Shown one piece after another: positions 8,201 to 16,150 of a stretch of 37,709 bases of DNA (positions are counted from its first letter, which is position 1; each line of letters starts with the position of its first letter). The notes under the pieces were generated by a model. The model did not search any database and was not told where the DNA came from. It saw nothing but the letters and a program-made list of their open reading frames with translations. The translations under genes were made by a program, and so were the position numbers. Source of the DNA: Roseovarius gaetbuli (GTDB taxonomy: Bacteria > Pseudomonadota > Alphaproteobacteria > Rhodobacterales > Rhodobacteraceae); NCBI RefSeq assembly GCF_900172365.1, contig NZ_FWFJ01000039.1, forward strand, positions 1 through 37,709. The letters are read 5' to 3'.

Positions 8201-9721
8201 CATCGCCTTGAAGAACGCGAGGCGCGCCTGAGGGCGGTCCTGAATGCCGCCCCGGAGGCGATTATCACGATTGATGATCAAGGCATCGTGACGAGCTACA
8301 GCCCGGCGGCTGAAACCATTTTGGGGTATACGGCGGCAGAGGTGATTGGCCAGAACGTCAAGATGCTGATGCCGGAACCGCACCAGCATCAGCACGACGA
8401 CTACATAGCTCGCTACAAGGCAACCGGAGAAAAAAAGGTCATTGGGATCGGCCGCGAGATGAACGCGCGCCGCAAGGATGGCACCGAGGTGCCGATCCGG
8501 CTCACCGTTGCCGAATGGTGGATTGACGGCGAACGGAACTTTACCGGTATCCTGCATGATCTGTCAGAGGACATGAAACGCCGCGACGCCTTGCAAAGGG
8601 CCCAGAAAATGGAGGCCGTGGGACAGCTTACCGGCGGCCTTGCGCATGATTTCAACAACCTGCTGACAGTGATCATCGGCAATCTGGAATTGCTTGAGAT
8701 GAACCTGGGGGATTTCCCGAAGAAGGACCTTTTGCAAGAGGCACTGGAAGCCTCTGACCTTGGCGCAAAGCTGACCGCGCAATTGCTGGCGTTTTCCCGC
8801 AAGCAGACGCTTGAATCGGAAACTGTGCCGCTCAATGATCTGGTGCGATCGGTCCAACCTCTTCTGAAAAGGACGCTGGGGGATGACATATCGGTCGAAA
8901 CCGATCTGGCCGACGATCTGAAACTGACGTTGACCGACCCCGGTCAGATCGAAAACGCCATTCTGAACCTCGCCATCAACGCCCGTGACGCGATGCCCAA
9001 CGGCGGCACCCTGACGATCGAGACCAAGAACGTGACGCTGGACGTGGATTACGCTGCCACGCAGGTCGACGTCGAACCCGGTGATTATGTCGCCCTGTCT
9101 GTCACCGACACCGGCACGGGCATGAAACCCGAGGTGATGGCCCGCGCATTCGAGCCGTTTTTCACCACCAAGGGTGTCGGCGCGGGGTCGGGGCTTGGCC
9201 TGAGCATGATCTACGGTTTTGCAAAGCAGTCGGGCGGCCATGTGGCGATTTACAGCGAAGAGGGGGTGGGCACGACGGTCACGCTCTATCTTCCGCCCGC
9301 CGACAAGGGGGCTGCGGCGGTTGCGGACCCCGGTGAAAGTGCCATTCCGAAATCGCGAAACGAGACCATTCTGGTGGTAGAGGATGACCCTCGTGTCCGG
9401 CGGCTCACCGTGACCCGTCTGGAGGATTTGGGCTATGAGACCCTGGCCGCCGAGAACGGGCCCGCCGCGCTTGAGATTATTCGCGGTAATGACGGGATTG
9501 ATCTTGTCCTGTCGGATGTGGTGATGCCTGGCGGCCTGAACGGTTTTCAGGTCGCCGATCAGGCGCTTGCGATCAACCCCGCGCTCAAGATTTTGCTGGC
9601 GACCGGATATGCCAGCGGCGGCGCGGCGGCCGTCGGTGCGGCCCAGAACCGCCACCCCTTGTTGCGCAAGCCGTATAGCTTGCGTGACCTTGCAAAGGCG
9701 TTGAGAGAGCTGCTGGAATGA
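5210..9721 (+). CDS. CheB-CheR-PAS hybrid histidine kinase with receiver domain
   Basis: A 1503-aa soluble signalling protein. In order: a basic low-complexity N-terminus (1-45); a CheB methylesterase domain (about 46-230) with GLGASAGG (Ser53), the IHH pair (79-80) and ESAHDGMPRSA; a CheR methyltransferase domain (about 245-515) with LLRRIERRM, VPACATGEEAYSLAM and ISCRNLLIYL; a heptad-rich coiled coil (about 670-745, repeats of NEE/SLNEEL); three PAS-like domains (about 750-1130); a histidine kinase core with HDFNNLL (His1146), an N-box near NLAINARDAM and GSGLGLSMIYGF; and a C-terminal receiver with Asp1436 in VLSDVVMPGG. Catalytic motifs of all enzymatic parts are present. There is no transmembrane segment. 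The start follows CGGAG, eight bases away. No chemotaxis genes lie nearby. Confidence 0.95.
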   Translation: MARKPQTPSPRSDAAAAAKPSRKRSGRTQVSGSKPAETKSAPALTPVIGLGASAGGLQALTDFFEAMPDKAGMAFVVIHHVDPNHKSLMADLLSKHTKMAVELAADCTPVKPDHVYIIPPKEFLWIENGVLRLMEPPEPRGMRLPIDFFLRSLAEDQKQSAVAVILSGTGSDGTAGLRNIKENGGMVLVQEPKESAHDGMPRSAIATGSVDHVLPVAEMHAVISNYVAHPYIKQGASTKTMGENARGALSRIITVLKAHTPINFECYKEGTLLRRIERRMALRHLENLADYLALLKDSPEEAEKLCADLLISVTAFFRDREVFEYLAEHVIRDLVVDCAPGKPIRIWVPACATGEEAYSLAMLMIEKIEALRKDVKLQVFASDVDEHALSIARAGVYPDSIVGDVSPERLNRFFEQEDHSYRVKPELREAVVFAHQNILADAPFSKLDLISCRNLLIYLNQQAQERVIQMFHFALNEGGLLFLGSSETANNHEVYFKPVSKKHRLYKRVGGGLHRNFDFPITTNPVFGPTTPALRSAEASRGLRLAELSNKLLVDRYAPAAVLIDARMETLFVQGPADQYLKVPTGEASQDLLDMARDGLRAKLGSTIRRAFKTDQDVTASGTVTRAGHNVPVSIAAYPMVVDGIKLVLVTFADTPVIKASIDSEEGPKDSALHTQFEQELEATRLELQNTIREYELSTEELKASNEEAMSMNEEFQSTNEELETSKEELQSLNEELTTVNTELQQKVEDERHLTDDLNNLLSSSGIATLFLDRDLKIMRFTPATRQLFNVIANDVGRPFSDITGKIDDPKLLEDAVTVLQDLTPSELEVRADGDKWFIRRILPYRTQDGKIDGVVITFSEVTDLKALQQAYEGALQFAEAIIGTVREPMLVLDENLNVVKASHSFLRAFETTPEDTEGKALFALQGRQLDQPTLRKLLERILPEETTVEGHEVVVDIKGKGARTMLVNARQMKDGTGGRDFILMVLEDATERLEIQHRLEEREARLRAVLNAAPEAIITIDDQGIVTSYSPAAETILGYTAAEVIGQNVKMLMPEPHQHQHDDYIARYKATGEKKVIGIGREMNARRKDGTEVPIRLTVAEWWIDGERNFTGILHDLSEDMKRRDALQRAQKMEAVGQLTGGLAHDFNNLLTVIIGNLELLEMNLGDFPKKDLLQEALEASDLGAKLTAQLLAFSRKQTLESETVPLNDLVRSVQPLLKRTLGDDISVETDLADDLKLTLTDPGQIENAILNLAINARDAMPNGGTLTIETKNVTLDVDYAATQVDVEPGDYVALSVTDTGTGMKPEVMARAFEPFFTTKGVGAGSGLGLSMIYGFAKQSGGHVAIYSEEGVGTTVTLYLPPADKGAAAVADPGESAIPKSRNETILVVEDDPRVRRLTVTRLEDLGYETLAAENGPAALEIIRGNDGIDLVLSDVVMPGGLNGFQVADQALAINPALKILLATGYASGGAAAVGAAQNRHPLLRKPYSLRDLAKALRELLE

Positions 9722-9786
9722 CTTTGAAACCCAGGCCCGCTTTGGCCCGTTGATAGAAAGAACCGGCCCGTTCGAGGGCGCGGATG

Positions 9787-10060
9787 TCAGGCCGGGTGCC
9801 TTACCTCCAGCCTGAAAATGCCATCAATGACGTCGAAAACACGGTCCGAGGGAAAGACGCCATCATTGTTGGCGGCCAGCTTGGTCAGATAGCCGGGATC
9901 GACACCCCTGAAAACGCGGGTCAGGAAACCGGCACCCTTACCATCCTTGCCGTGGCAGGAGGCGCAGGAATTCAGGAACTCGGCGGGGTCGGCTTTGAAC
10001 CCGCCTGTTTCCTGCGCAAAGATAACCCGGCGCGGGACAGCCCCGTCCCGTTCAGTGAGG
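9787..10060 (-). pseudogene. Class I cytochrome c remnant
   Basis: The minus strand from about 10020 to 9787 encodes FKADPAEFLNSCASCHGKDG with the haem site CASCH, then GAGFLTRVFRGVDPGYLTKL and FPSDRVFDVIDG, clearly a small c-type cytochrome. The frame has no ATG, GTG or TTG between the preceding in-frame stop and the haem motif, and no signal peptide in that frame. At the other end it stops at TGA 9787-9789 before the axial-Met region (usually MPxWG) is reached. Both ends are therefore missing. It lies directly downstream of the ATP-grasp gene on the same strand. Confidence 0.65.
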
Positions 10061-10066
10061 GGGCCG

Positions 10067-11464
10067 TCAGGCGGATGACATCAGACGGCTCATTGCCTGA
10101 TCGCCCAATGCCCGGGCCGTGGCCTGGGTGTCTGCGACCACCATGAAGTTGACCACCGTGCCTTGCGTTGCAAGCGGTGGTGAAAGAAGGATGACGCCAT
10201 TTGCAGGCGAGGCACGCCGATAGAGCAGGTCATCCAGCCGTTTGAGCAGTTCGCCCGTCCCGATCCATTTGCCGTTCAGCTTTTCCTGCAGGATCAAAAG
10301 CCCCTTGAACGACCGCAGGTCGCCCGATGCGAGCGCGGCCGTCATCGGTATTGATACGCCCCCCCATCGGCCGTTGCACTCTATCCAGTGAATCGTGTCG
10401 CGCCCGTCTTTGCCTGCAACGAGCACAGCGTCAAAGCTGCACCGCCCATAATATCCGATGTGCTGGAGAACGGCGGCGATCAGTTCGGATTCGCCATGAA
10501 GTCGGCGCAGGATCGGCTCGGGCAAGGACGCTCTGGCGGCACCGGCAAAGGCCGCAACCTCGCCCGTGACGGTCTGTTCGAAAATGCCTTCGACGATCGG
10601 TTTTCCGTCGCCGGGTCTTGGAATCCACAATTGCGCCGAGGGGGTGCAGACGACATTGTCGTCCCAAACGCCGACAAGGACCGGATAGCTGTCCCGCCAG
10701 CCCGTGGCATGCAGGCGCGTCAGCAGGAAATCCCGTATCTCGGTCAGTGTTTTGGCGGCCAGGAACGTACTGCTCACCCGCACGTTTCCTGCGGAGCCGG
10801 CGCTATCGGGGACCTTGATAACCACCTGTGCGGCGCGCTTGCTGATGTGCGAGACAAGTGCGGCGGCGGCGGCCGGACCGTAGGCCGACATCGTCGGCGG
10901 CGTCGCGTCACGGCCCAGCACCGCGCAGGCCAGTTGCGAGAACCACAGCTTGTCATTGCTTCGTGTCGTGACACGGGGCGAGGGGCCGCAGACGTCAACA
11001 ACCTGTTGCGCGGCCTCGCCGATGGCCTGTGCCAACCGCCAGATGTTTCCGGTCGTCAGATAGGATTTCAGCGTCAAACCGCCATTGCGCGACGCGGTTT
11101 CTGCCAGGCTTTCAATCAGCGCAGAAGAGGCGAGCGCCTGTTTCGAAACCGGCAGGATGTCAGGGCCGTGCACCTCGAGAAAGGTCAGGTTCTCAAGCCC
11201 GAGGTGCCCGGCAAGATAGTCTTCGAACCGGGTATCGCGTCTGCGGACAAGAACGATGTCATTCGACCGGGCCAGATGGGACATCCGATATTCGAGGTGC
11301 GTTTCCTGTCCCGACCTCAACAAGCTGATTTCGGATTGATCGCCAATCAGCAGAGAGGGGCCGGGGCCGGTGCCCTGACGCACGAAAGGCCCGAAATCGA
11401 GCGAGCCCAGCAATGCGGGCTCGTCAGCGACAAGGCGCTCGGCAATCGTCGCGCAGTCTTTCAT
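10067..11464 (-). CDS. ATP-grasp ligase with pre-ATP-grasp domain (PGM1-like)
   Basis: A 465-aa protein that reads as a pATP-grasp peptide or amide ligase. The N-terminal third is a Rossmann-like pre-ATP-grasp domain (SLLIGDQSEISLLRSGQETH, SNDIVLVRRRD). The ATP-grasp core has KLWFSQLACAVLG, the nucleotide-lysine segment AQVVIKVPDSAGSAGNVRV and the metal-binding Glu-x-Asn in HWIECNGRWGG. The start at 11462-11464 is preceded by GGAGGACCCGG; an ATG ten codons upstream lacks this. It diverges from a class II glutamine amidotransferase gene 125 bp away. Such pairs have been proposed as amide-forming systems, with the amidotransferase supplying ammonia. The substrate is unknown. Confidence 0.75.
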   Translation of the reverse strand: MKDCATIAERLVADEPALLGSLDFGPFVRQGTGPGPSLLIGDQSEISLLRSGQETHLEYRMSHLARSNDIVLVRRRDTRFEDYLAGHLGLENLTFLEVHGPDILPVSKQALASSALIESLAETASRNGGLTLKSYLTTGNIWRLAQAIGEAAQQVVDVCGPSPRVTTRSNDKLWFSQLACAVLGRDATPPTMSAYGPAAAAALVSHISKRAAQVVIKVPDSAGSAGNVRVSSTFLAAKTLTEIRDFLLTRLHATGWRDSYPVLVGVWDDNVVCTPSAQLWIPRPGDGKPIVEGIFEQTVTGEVAAFAGAARASLPEPILRRLHGESELIAAVLQHIGYYGRCSFDAVLVAGKDGRDTIHWIECNGRWGGVSIPMTAALASGDLRSFKGLLILQEKLNGKWIGTGELLKRLDDLLYRRASPANGVILLSPPLATQGTVVNFMVVADTQATARALGDQAMSRLMSSA

Positions 11465-11589
11465 CCGGGTCCTCCGCAACCAATGGGCAGGCATAGCCTA
11501 GGGCGGTTTTTTGCGACTGCAATTGAGCGATGTCATGCCGCCCGCGCGCGGCGTGATAAGATGCCTCTGGCAAAACAAGAGGTGAGATC

Positions 11590-12420
11590 ATGTGCCGTCT
11601 TTATGCCATGCATGCCAATGAACCGACGCGGGTCGAATGCGGTCTGGTCAAGTCGCAAAATGCCTTGATGGCGCAAAGCGAAAGCGACATGAGCGGATAT
11701 GCGCATGGTCATGGCTGGGGCATTGCCGATTACCCTGACGGCGTTCCGATCCTTGAAAAACAGGTCTGGGCGGCCTTTCACGGCGAACATTTCGCCCGCA
11801 AGGCGGCGCAGGTCTATGCCCGCACCGTCGTGGCCCATGTCAGGCGTGCGACCGTTGGCGGAACCAGCATTGAAAACACGCATCCCTTTGTGCATGGGCG
11901 ATGGATCTTCGCGCATAACGGCACCCTTCCCAACTTTGACCGGGTGCGTTTCCCGATGCTTGAGCATATGGACCCGCTGCACCGGTCCGAAATCAGGGGG
12001 ACGACCGACAGCGAGCACGTGTTTCGCTATCTTCTGAGCCTCTTTCTGCGCCATCCGGAAGACGGTCTGATGGCCAGCGTGCGCCGCGGCCTCGAGCAGA
12101 TCGTCGACTGGTGCGCCGAAGTGGACCCCGATGCCAGGGTGGGTTTGAACATCGTGCTCACCGACGGTGAGTACCTGATCGGGTCGCGCCTGAACCGGTC
12201 GCTTTATCACCTGCAGCGCGACCACGTCTTTTCCTGCCCGATCTGTGGCAAGTCGCATGCCCATCACGAACCGACAACGGACTATCAGGCGGTCGAGATC
12301 GCTTCGGAACCCGTCACGCATGGGGAAGACTGGTACGAAATACCCAATGGCACCCTTTTCCAGATTGCCGAGGATTACCGCCTCGACATGGAGCCGCTGG
12401 CCCGAAACGCAGTCGTTTGA
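11590..12420 (+). CDS. Class II glutamine amidotransferase (YafJ-like)
   Basis: A 276-aa Ntn-type amidotransferase. MCRLYAMHANEP supplies the nucleophile Cys2 after Met removal. Other family motifs are AHGHGWGIADY, VAHVRRATVGG (glutamine-binding Arg), FAHNGTLPNF and RGTTDSEHVFRYL. Near residue 217 an insert CPICGKSHAHH could bind zinc. The protein is a stand-alone glutaminase domain with no fused synthetase, so it needs a partner; the divergent ATP-grasp ligase is the obvious candidate. The start follows GAGGTGAGATC. Confidence 0.88.
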   Translation: MCRLYAMHANEPTRVECGLVKSQNALMAQSESDMSGYAHGHGWGIADYPDGVPILEKQVWAAFHGEHFARKAAQVYARTVVAHVRRATVGGTSIENTHPFVHGRWIFAHNGTLPNFDRVRFPMLEHMDPLHRSEIRGTTDSEHVFRYLLSLFLRHPEDGLMASVRRGLEQIVDWCAEVDPDARVGLNIVLTDGEYLIGSRLNRSLYHLQRDHVFSCPICGKSHAHHEPTTDYQAVEIASEPVTHGEDWYEIPNGTLFQIAEDYRLDMEPLARNAVV

Positions 12421-12472
12421 GACAGGTCGAGACCACTCAGATGTCAGTTTTTCGCATGCGGACAACAAGACA

Positions 12473-12491
12473 ATGGCGCGCATCGCGCCAT
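12473..12491. terminator. Stem-loop between converging genes
   Basis: ATGGCGCG-CAT-CGCGCCAT forms a perfect 8-bp GC-rich stem with a 3-nt loop, between the amidotransferase stop (12420) and the CBS gene stop (12606), which converge. No U-tract follows on either strand, so it may be a processing or Rho-assisted site rather than a classical intrinsic terminator. The rest of 12421-12605 shows nothing else. Confidence 0.4.
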
Positions 12492-12605
12492 CTGCACATG
12501 GCGTGACTTCATCCTGATGTCTCTTTCGGATTGGCGCGTTCGGGCACAACAGTGGATGGTGCCGGACCGAAGGTCACCCGCGACAAAAACCGTCTTTCTT
12601 TCAGG

Positions 12606-13025
12606 TCATCTATGATGATCGGATACCGCCTGCAGCAGTTCCCCCGACAGATCGCGGCTGACAGAATGTGCGACATCACCAAGGCTGAGCATCCCGACCA
12701 GCCGCTTTTTGTCGTCAAGGACCGGCAGCCGACGGATTTTCTTCTGATCCATCAGGTGAATTGCGTCCTCGACAGTTTCGGTGGTCCGGCAATAGACAAT
12801 CCCTTTGGTCATCACGTCTTCGGCCGTGGTCTTTTCCGGATCACGCCCGGCGGCCACAACCCTGAGCGCGATGTCGCGATCCGTGATCATCCCGACCAGT
12901 TTGTCGTCCTTTCCGATGGGAACGGCGCCTATATCTTCCTTTTTCATCATGTTTGCGATTTCGCTTATCAGCGTGTCAGCGCTGACCCAATCGGCGTTCT
13001 CATGCATCGCTTTCGAGATTTCCAT
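12606..13025 (-). CDS. Two-CBS-domain protein
   Basis: A 139-aa protein made almost entirely of a CBS pair: DTLISEIANMMKKEDIGAVP with LVGMITDRDIALRVVAAG, then TVEDAIHLMDQKKIRRLPVL with LVGMLSLGDVAHSV. CBS pairs bind adenine nucleotides or SAM and act as energy sensors; single-pair proteins like this are common in alphaproteobacterial stress islands. The frame is open to 13196, but the ATG at 13023-13025 has CAGGAGACAGCC upstream and begins at the domain boundary, so I prefer it. The 187-bp gap to the Do-protease gene holds no other clear gene. It is probably the last gene of the heat-shock operon. Confidence 0.85.
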   Translation of the reverse strand: MEISKAMHENADWVSADTLISEIANMMKKEDIGAVPIGKDDKLVGMITDRDIALRVVAAGRDPEKTTAEDVMTKGIVYCRTTETVEDAIHLMDQKKIRRLPVLDDKKRLVGMLSLGDVAHSVSRDLSGELLQAVSDHHR

Positions 13026-13212
13026 GGCTGTCTCCTGTGCTGGATATGATTTCATTTTAGTATAGTGGGCAGAGCGAATGGCTGATTGATCGGAGACCCG
13101 GTCCACTGCGCCAGTGGGCGGGTTCGGCTGCTTGGAAGCGCCGCCTTTGGCCAGGGTGTCGGCCTCTTTGCCATTCTCCTCCATTCCGCTCTCCATTCTG
13201 ACAATCGCCGCG

Positions 13213-14616
13213 TCAGCGCATGATCAGAAAAATGCGGGCCGATCCGCGTTGGATCGTCAAGGCGAGTGCCCGGTCGACCTTGGTGAGCTGTTCGCGCAAC
13301 TCGGCAACCGATGCGACAGGCACGCGGTTGACGGCGAGGATAATGTCGCCGACCGTGATGCCCGACCGCGCGGCACGACTGCCGGGGTCAAGCCTCGCCA
13401 CCAAGACACCGGGTATCTCGCCGTATAGCGGGTCGCCCGGCTCAAGATTGCGGAGGTCTGCTCCGGACAGCCATTCCAGCCCGTGACCACCTGCCCGGGG
13501 GCCGCCTTGGGCTCCGCGTCGCAGGGTCGCCACCACAGTCTGCCGCTCGCCGTTGCGGATGATCCCGATCTCGATGCTTCGGCCGGTCCGCTTCAATCCG
13601 ATCTGGCTGCGCAGATCGGCGGACCCGGCCACGGGGCGGCCATCAACGGACACGATCAGGTCGCCGGGCTGCAATCCGGCCGCTTCGGCCGAGCTGTCCG
13701 GTTCGACCTGTGTGATCACTGCACCCGCACCGGCCTCTAGCCCGAGCGCCTCTGCAAGATCGGGGGTGAAATCCTGTATCGTCACGCCGAGCAGGCCGCG
13801 CTGCACCTCGCCAAATTCGATGAGCTGATCGACGACCGCCTTGGCCATGTTTGCAGGCACCGCAAAACCGATACCGACATTGCCGCCCGATGGCGCGATG
13901 ATCGCGGTGTTGACCCCGACAAGACGCCCGTCCAACGTGACCAGGGCACCGCCGGAATTGCCGGGATTGATCGAGGCGTCGGTCTGGATGAAATCCTCGT
14001 ATCCTTCGATATTGAGGCCGCTCCGCCCCAGGGCGCTGACGATGCCCGAGGTCACCGTCTGACCAAGGCCGAAGGGATTGCCGATTGCCAGAACGTAATC
14101 CCCCACCTGCAAACGATCGCTGTCGCCCAAGTCGAGGGCGGTCAGATTTCCGGCGTCGATTTTCACCAGGGCAACGTCCGTTCCGGGGTCGCTCCCGATC
14201 AGTTCCGCGTCAAATTGGCGGCGGTCCTTGAGCGTTACGGTAATGCGGTCGCCGTTCTCAACGACATGGTGGTTGGTCAGGACATAGCCTTTTTCTGCAT
14301 CAATGATCACGCCGGAACCCGCGCTCATCTGTTGGCGGCGCTGCGGCTGTTGCGGCGGTGGCTGCATGTCGAAGAAACGCCGGAAGAACGGGTCGTTGAA
14401 CAGTGGGTTCATCTCGACAGAGCGACTGCTTTCGACGGAGATGTTGACAACGGCTGGCGTCACCTCGGCCAACAGAGGCGCCAGTGTCGGCAACCCGTCA
14501 TCGTTTAGATACAAGGGCCGGTCAGCGGTCTGCGACATGCCGGGCGCTGCGAAGGTTATCGAAAAGACCAGGATCGCGGCCAACGTCCGGCCCAGACGAG
14601 AGACAACTTCAGCCAT
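13213..14616 (-). CDS. Do-type serine endoprotease (DegP/HtrA family)
   Basis: A 467-aa periplasmic protease and chaperone. An N-terminal signal segment (about 1-28, [19 protein letters not shown]) is followed by the trypsin-like domain with the triad His117 (LTNHHVVEN), Asp147 ([10 protein letters not shown]) and Ser221 ([10 protein letters not shown]). Two PDZ domains follow (from about 260 and 375). A Gln/Pro-rich loop ([13 protein letters not shown]) precedes the protease core, as in the DegP/DegQ LA loop. GAAGGAGTGATGAA precedes the start. It lies downstream of three small heat shock genes on the same strand, a sensible envelope-stress partner. Confidence 0.93.
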   Translation of the reverse strand: MAEVVSRLGRTLAAILVFSITFAAPGMSQTADRPLYLNDDGLPTLAPLLAEVTPAVVNISVESSRSVEMNPLFNDPFFRRFFDMQPPPQQPQRRQQMSAGSGVIIDAEKGYVLTNHHVVENGDRITVTLKDRRQFDAELIGSDPGTDVALVKIDAGNLTALDLGDSDRLQVGDYVLAIGNPFGLGQTVTSGIVSALGRSGLNIEGYEDFIQTDASINPGNSGGALVTLDGRLVGVNTAIIAPSGGNVGIGFAVPANMAKAVVDQLIEFGEVQRGLLGVTIQDFTPDLAEALGLEAGAGAVITQVEPDSSAEAAGLQPGDLIVSVDGRPVAGSADLRSQIGLKRTGRSIEIGIIRNGERQTVVATLRRGAQGGPRAGGHGLEWLSGADLRNLEPGDPLYGEIPGVLVARLDPGSRAARSGITVGDIILAVNRVPVASVAELREQLTKVDRALALTIQRGSARIFLIMR

Positions 14617-14644
14617 TTCATCACTCCTTCAGACGAGAGCAAGA

Positions 14645-14663
14645 GGCCGGGAGAAACCCGGCC
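14645..14663. terminator. Intergenic stem-loop between hsp20 and the Do protease gene
   Basis: GGCCGGG-AGAAA-CCCGGCC is a perfect 7-bp GC stem in the 58-bp gap between two genes of the same operon. There is no U-run on the minus strand after it, so full termination is unlikely. An mRNA stability or attenuation role would fit. Confidence 0.4.
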
Positions 14664-14674
14664 CCCCGCATGTT

Positions 14675-15184
14675 TCAGGCGGCTTTCACGGGAATGCGTT
14701 TGATGCTTGCAAGCGCCTCTTCGGTCTTGGGAAGGCTGACGGTCAGCACGCCGTTCTTGTAGGTGGCTTCAGCCTTGTCGGGATCGACACCAGCGGGCAG
14801 GGGCACCGTGCGATGGAACGAGCCGTAGTGGCGTTCGGACATGTAAACGCCCTTGCGCTCCTCTTCGTGCTCGATCTTCTTTTCGCCGCGGATCGTCATC
14901 GTATTGCCGGACAAGGATATGTCGATGTCCTCTTGCTCCATTCCGGGCAATTCGACGGAGACGTTCACGCTTTTGTCGGTTTCGGTGACATCGGTGCTTG
15001 GGCCAAACATGCCCATCACGGCGTCATCGCCGTTCCAGCCGTTTTCGACCCTGCGCCAGAAATCCTCGAACACGTGGTTTATATCGCGCTGCAACGATAC
15101 CAGAGGATTGCTCGAAGTCGCGTTTTCGCTTGCCGGGCTGGTTTCCTTGTCACGCCCCGAGGGGATGAGATCTTTGATTTGCAT
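14675..15184 (-). CDS. Small heat shock protein (Hsp20), copy 1
   Basis: A 169-aa alpha-crystallin-type holdase chaperone. The N-terminal arm (1-70) includes NHVFEDFWRRVENGW. The alpha-crystallin domain has VNVSVELPGMEQEDIDISL, MTIRGEKK, ERHYGSFHRTVPLPAGVD and the beta-strand A-x-x-x-N-G-V-L signature ATYKNGVLTVSLPK. The C-terminal IPV of KRIPVKAA is the I-x-I/V-like anchor. The ATG at 15182-15184 follows AAGGAGAAACCATC; the 11-codon upstream extension lacks a better site. It is third in a tandem of three divergent hsp20 genes. Confidence 0.93.
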   Translation of the reverse strand: MQIKDLIPSGRDKETSPASENATSSNPLVSLQRDINHVFEDFWRRVENGWNGDDAVMGMFGPSTDVTETDKSVNVSVELPGMEQEDIDISLSGNTMTIRGEKKIEHEEERKGVYMSERHYGSFHRTVPLPAGVDPDKAEATYKNGVLTVSLPKTEEALASIKRIPVKAA

Positions 15185-15220
15185 GATGGTTTCTCCTTGA
15201 TTGCGTTGAAAATCCATGAC

Positions 15221-15237
15221 GGCAGCGTCACGCTGCC
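15221..15237. other. Hairpin spanning the stop codon of hsp20 copy 2
   Basis: GGCAGCG-TCA-CGCTGCC is a perfect 7-bp stem with the complement of the TGA stop (15228-15230) in its loop. It lies in the 43-bp gap before hsp20 copy 1 on the minus strand. No U-tract follows, so it is more likely a stability element than a terminator. Confidence 0.35.
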
Positions 15238-15629
15238 TTCACCGATATCTTCTTTGGTTTGGCTTCGGCTGCGTGCGGCAATTCAAGCCGCAGAACGCCA
15301 TTCTTGAATTCGGCATTGATCTTGGCCTGATCTATTTCGTCGGACAGCGTGAAGACCCGAAGATAGTCGCCTTCGCGGTACTCCGAAGACAGGCGGCGAT
15401 ACCCTTCCGGCGCGTGGGGTTTGACGGTGCCGCGCAATGTCAGAACCTGCCTCTCCAGCGTGACATCCACGCCGTCGGGCGCCACACCCGGCATGTCGGC
15501 CATGATGACGGTGGTGTCACCCTTCTCAAAGATATCGACCGCTGGCGTGAAGGTAAGCGTCGCGGGCTCTGTTTCACCTTTTGATCGAACGACGGTGCCT
15601 GCGGCTTGTGGCGTAAGTTCCTGTGCCAT
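15228..15629 (-). CDS. Small heat shock protein (Hsp20), copy 2
   Basis: A 133-aa alpha-crystallin-type chaperone with a short N-terminal arm. The domain reads FTPAVDIFEKGDTTVIMADM, PGVAPDGVDVTLERQVLTLR, SSEYREGDYLRVFTLSDEID and AEFKNGVLRLELPHA, ending PKKISVKAA. It differs strongly from both neighbours, so the tandem is old or was assembled from different Hsp20 subfamilies. An AAGGAGAAATAAC Shine-Dalgarno region precedes the ATG. The gene is 25 bp downstream of hsp20 copy 3. Confidence 0.92.
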   Translation of the reverse strand: MAQELTPQAAGTVVRSKGETEPATLTFTPAVDIFEKGDTTVIMADMPGVAPDGVDVTLERQVLTLRGTVKPHAPEGYRRLSSEYREGDYLRVFTLSDEIDQAKINAEFKNGVLRLELPHAAEAKPKKISVKAA

Positions 15630-15654
15630 GTTATTTCTCCTTTTGCGTCTGCGT

Positions 15655-16098
15655 TCAGGATGTTTTGATCTTGATGTGCTTGGGCTTGTCGTCTTCCGGG
15701 CGCTGCATTTCGACGGTCAGCACACCATTTTCAAAGCGCGCGTCGATGTGGTCGGGGTCGATCCGGAAGGGAAGCTCGATCGACCGCAGGAATGACCCGG
15801 CTGGACGCTCGCGGCGGTGCCAGCGGATGTCATCGCCTGTCTCCGGTTCCGGGTAGGTGCCGCGAATGGACATCATCGTATCCTTCACGCTCAGTTCGAT
15901 GTCCTGATCGGTGAGCCCCGGAAGTTCAGCGGACATGACGACGCTGTCCTGACCAACCCAGACGTTCACGGACGGATAGGCCCCTGACCGCTCGGAGGAC
16001 CGACCGCCGTCAAAAAGCCGGTTCATCGCTCCCTGTAGTCGACGCATGTCAGCGAAAGGATCGTTGTAATTCCACGGGAAATAATTGGTCTCTAGCAT
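15655..16098 (-). CDS. Small heat shock protein (Hsp20), copy 3
   Basis: A 147-aa alpha-crystallin-type chaperone. The N-terminus NYFPWNYNDPFADMRRLQGA is followed by YPSVNVWVGQDSVVMSAELP, MMSIRGTYPEPE, RRERPAGSFLRSIELPFRID and ARFENGVLTVEMQRPE, ending PKHIKIKTS (I-x-I anchor IKI). It is first of the three tandem hsp20 genes, 52 bp downstream of the fusion gene, with GAGGAGACCGAA before the ATG. With no FNR box or strong promoter in the gap, read-through from the fusion gene is likely. Confidence 0.92.
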   Translation of the reverse strand: MLETNYFPWNYNDPFADMRRLQGAMNRLFDGGRSSERSGAYPSVNVWVGQDSVVMSAELPGLTDQDIELSVKDTMMSIRGTYPEPETGDDIRWHRRERPAGSFLRSIELPFRIDPDHIDARFENGVLTVEMQRPEDDKPKHIKIKTS

Positions 16099-16150
16099 TT
16101 CGGTCTCCTCTTCGTTGATTGGGCGTTCGCGAAAAGCCCCTTCGACGGGA

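Noticed and set aside
9784..10146. 120-codon plus-strand frame
   Set aside because: It is antisense to the cytochrome c remnant and the end of the ATP-grasp gene, which have clear motifs.
11523..11536. TTGAGCGATGTCAT in the ATP-grasp/amidotransferase divergent region as a further FNR box
   Set aside because: Three of ten arm positions differ from TTGAT-N4-ATCAA, too many to separate from chance.
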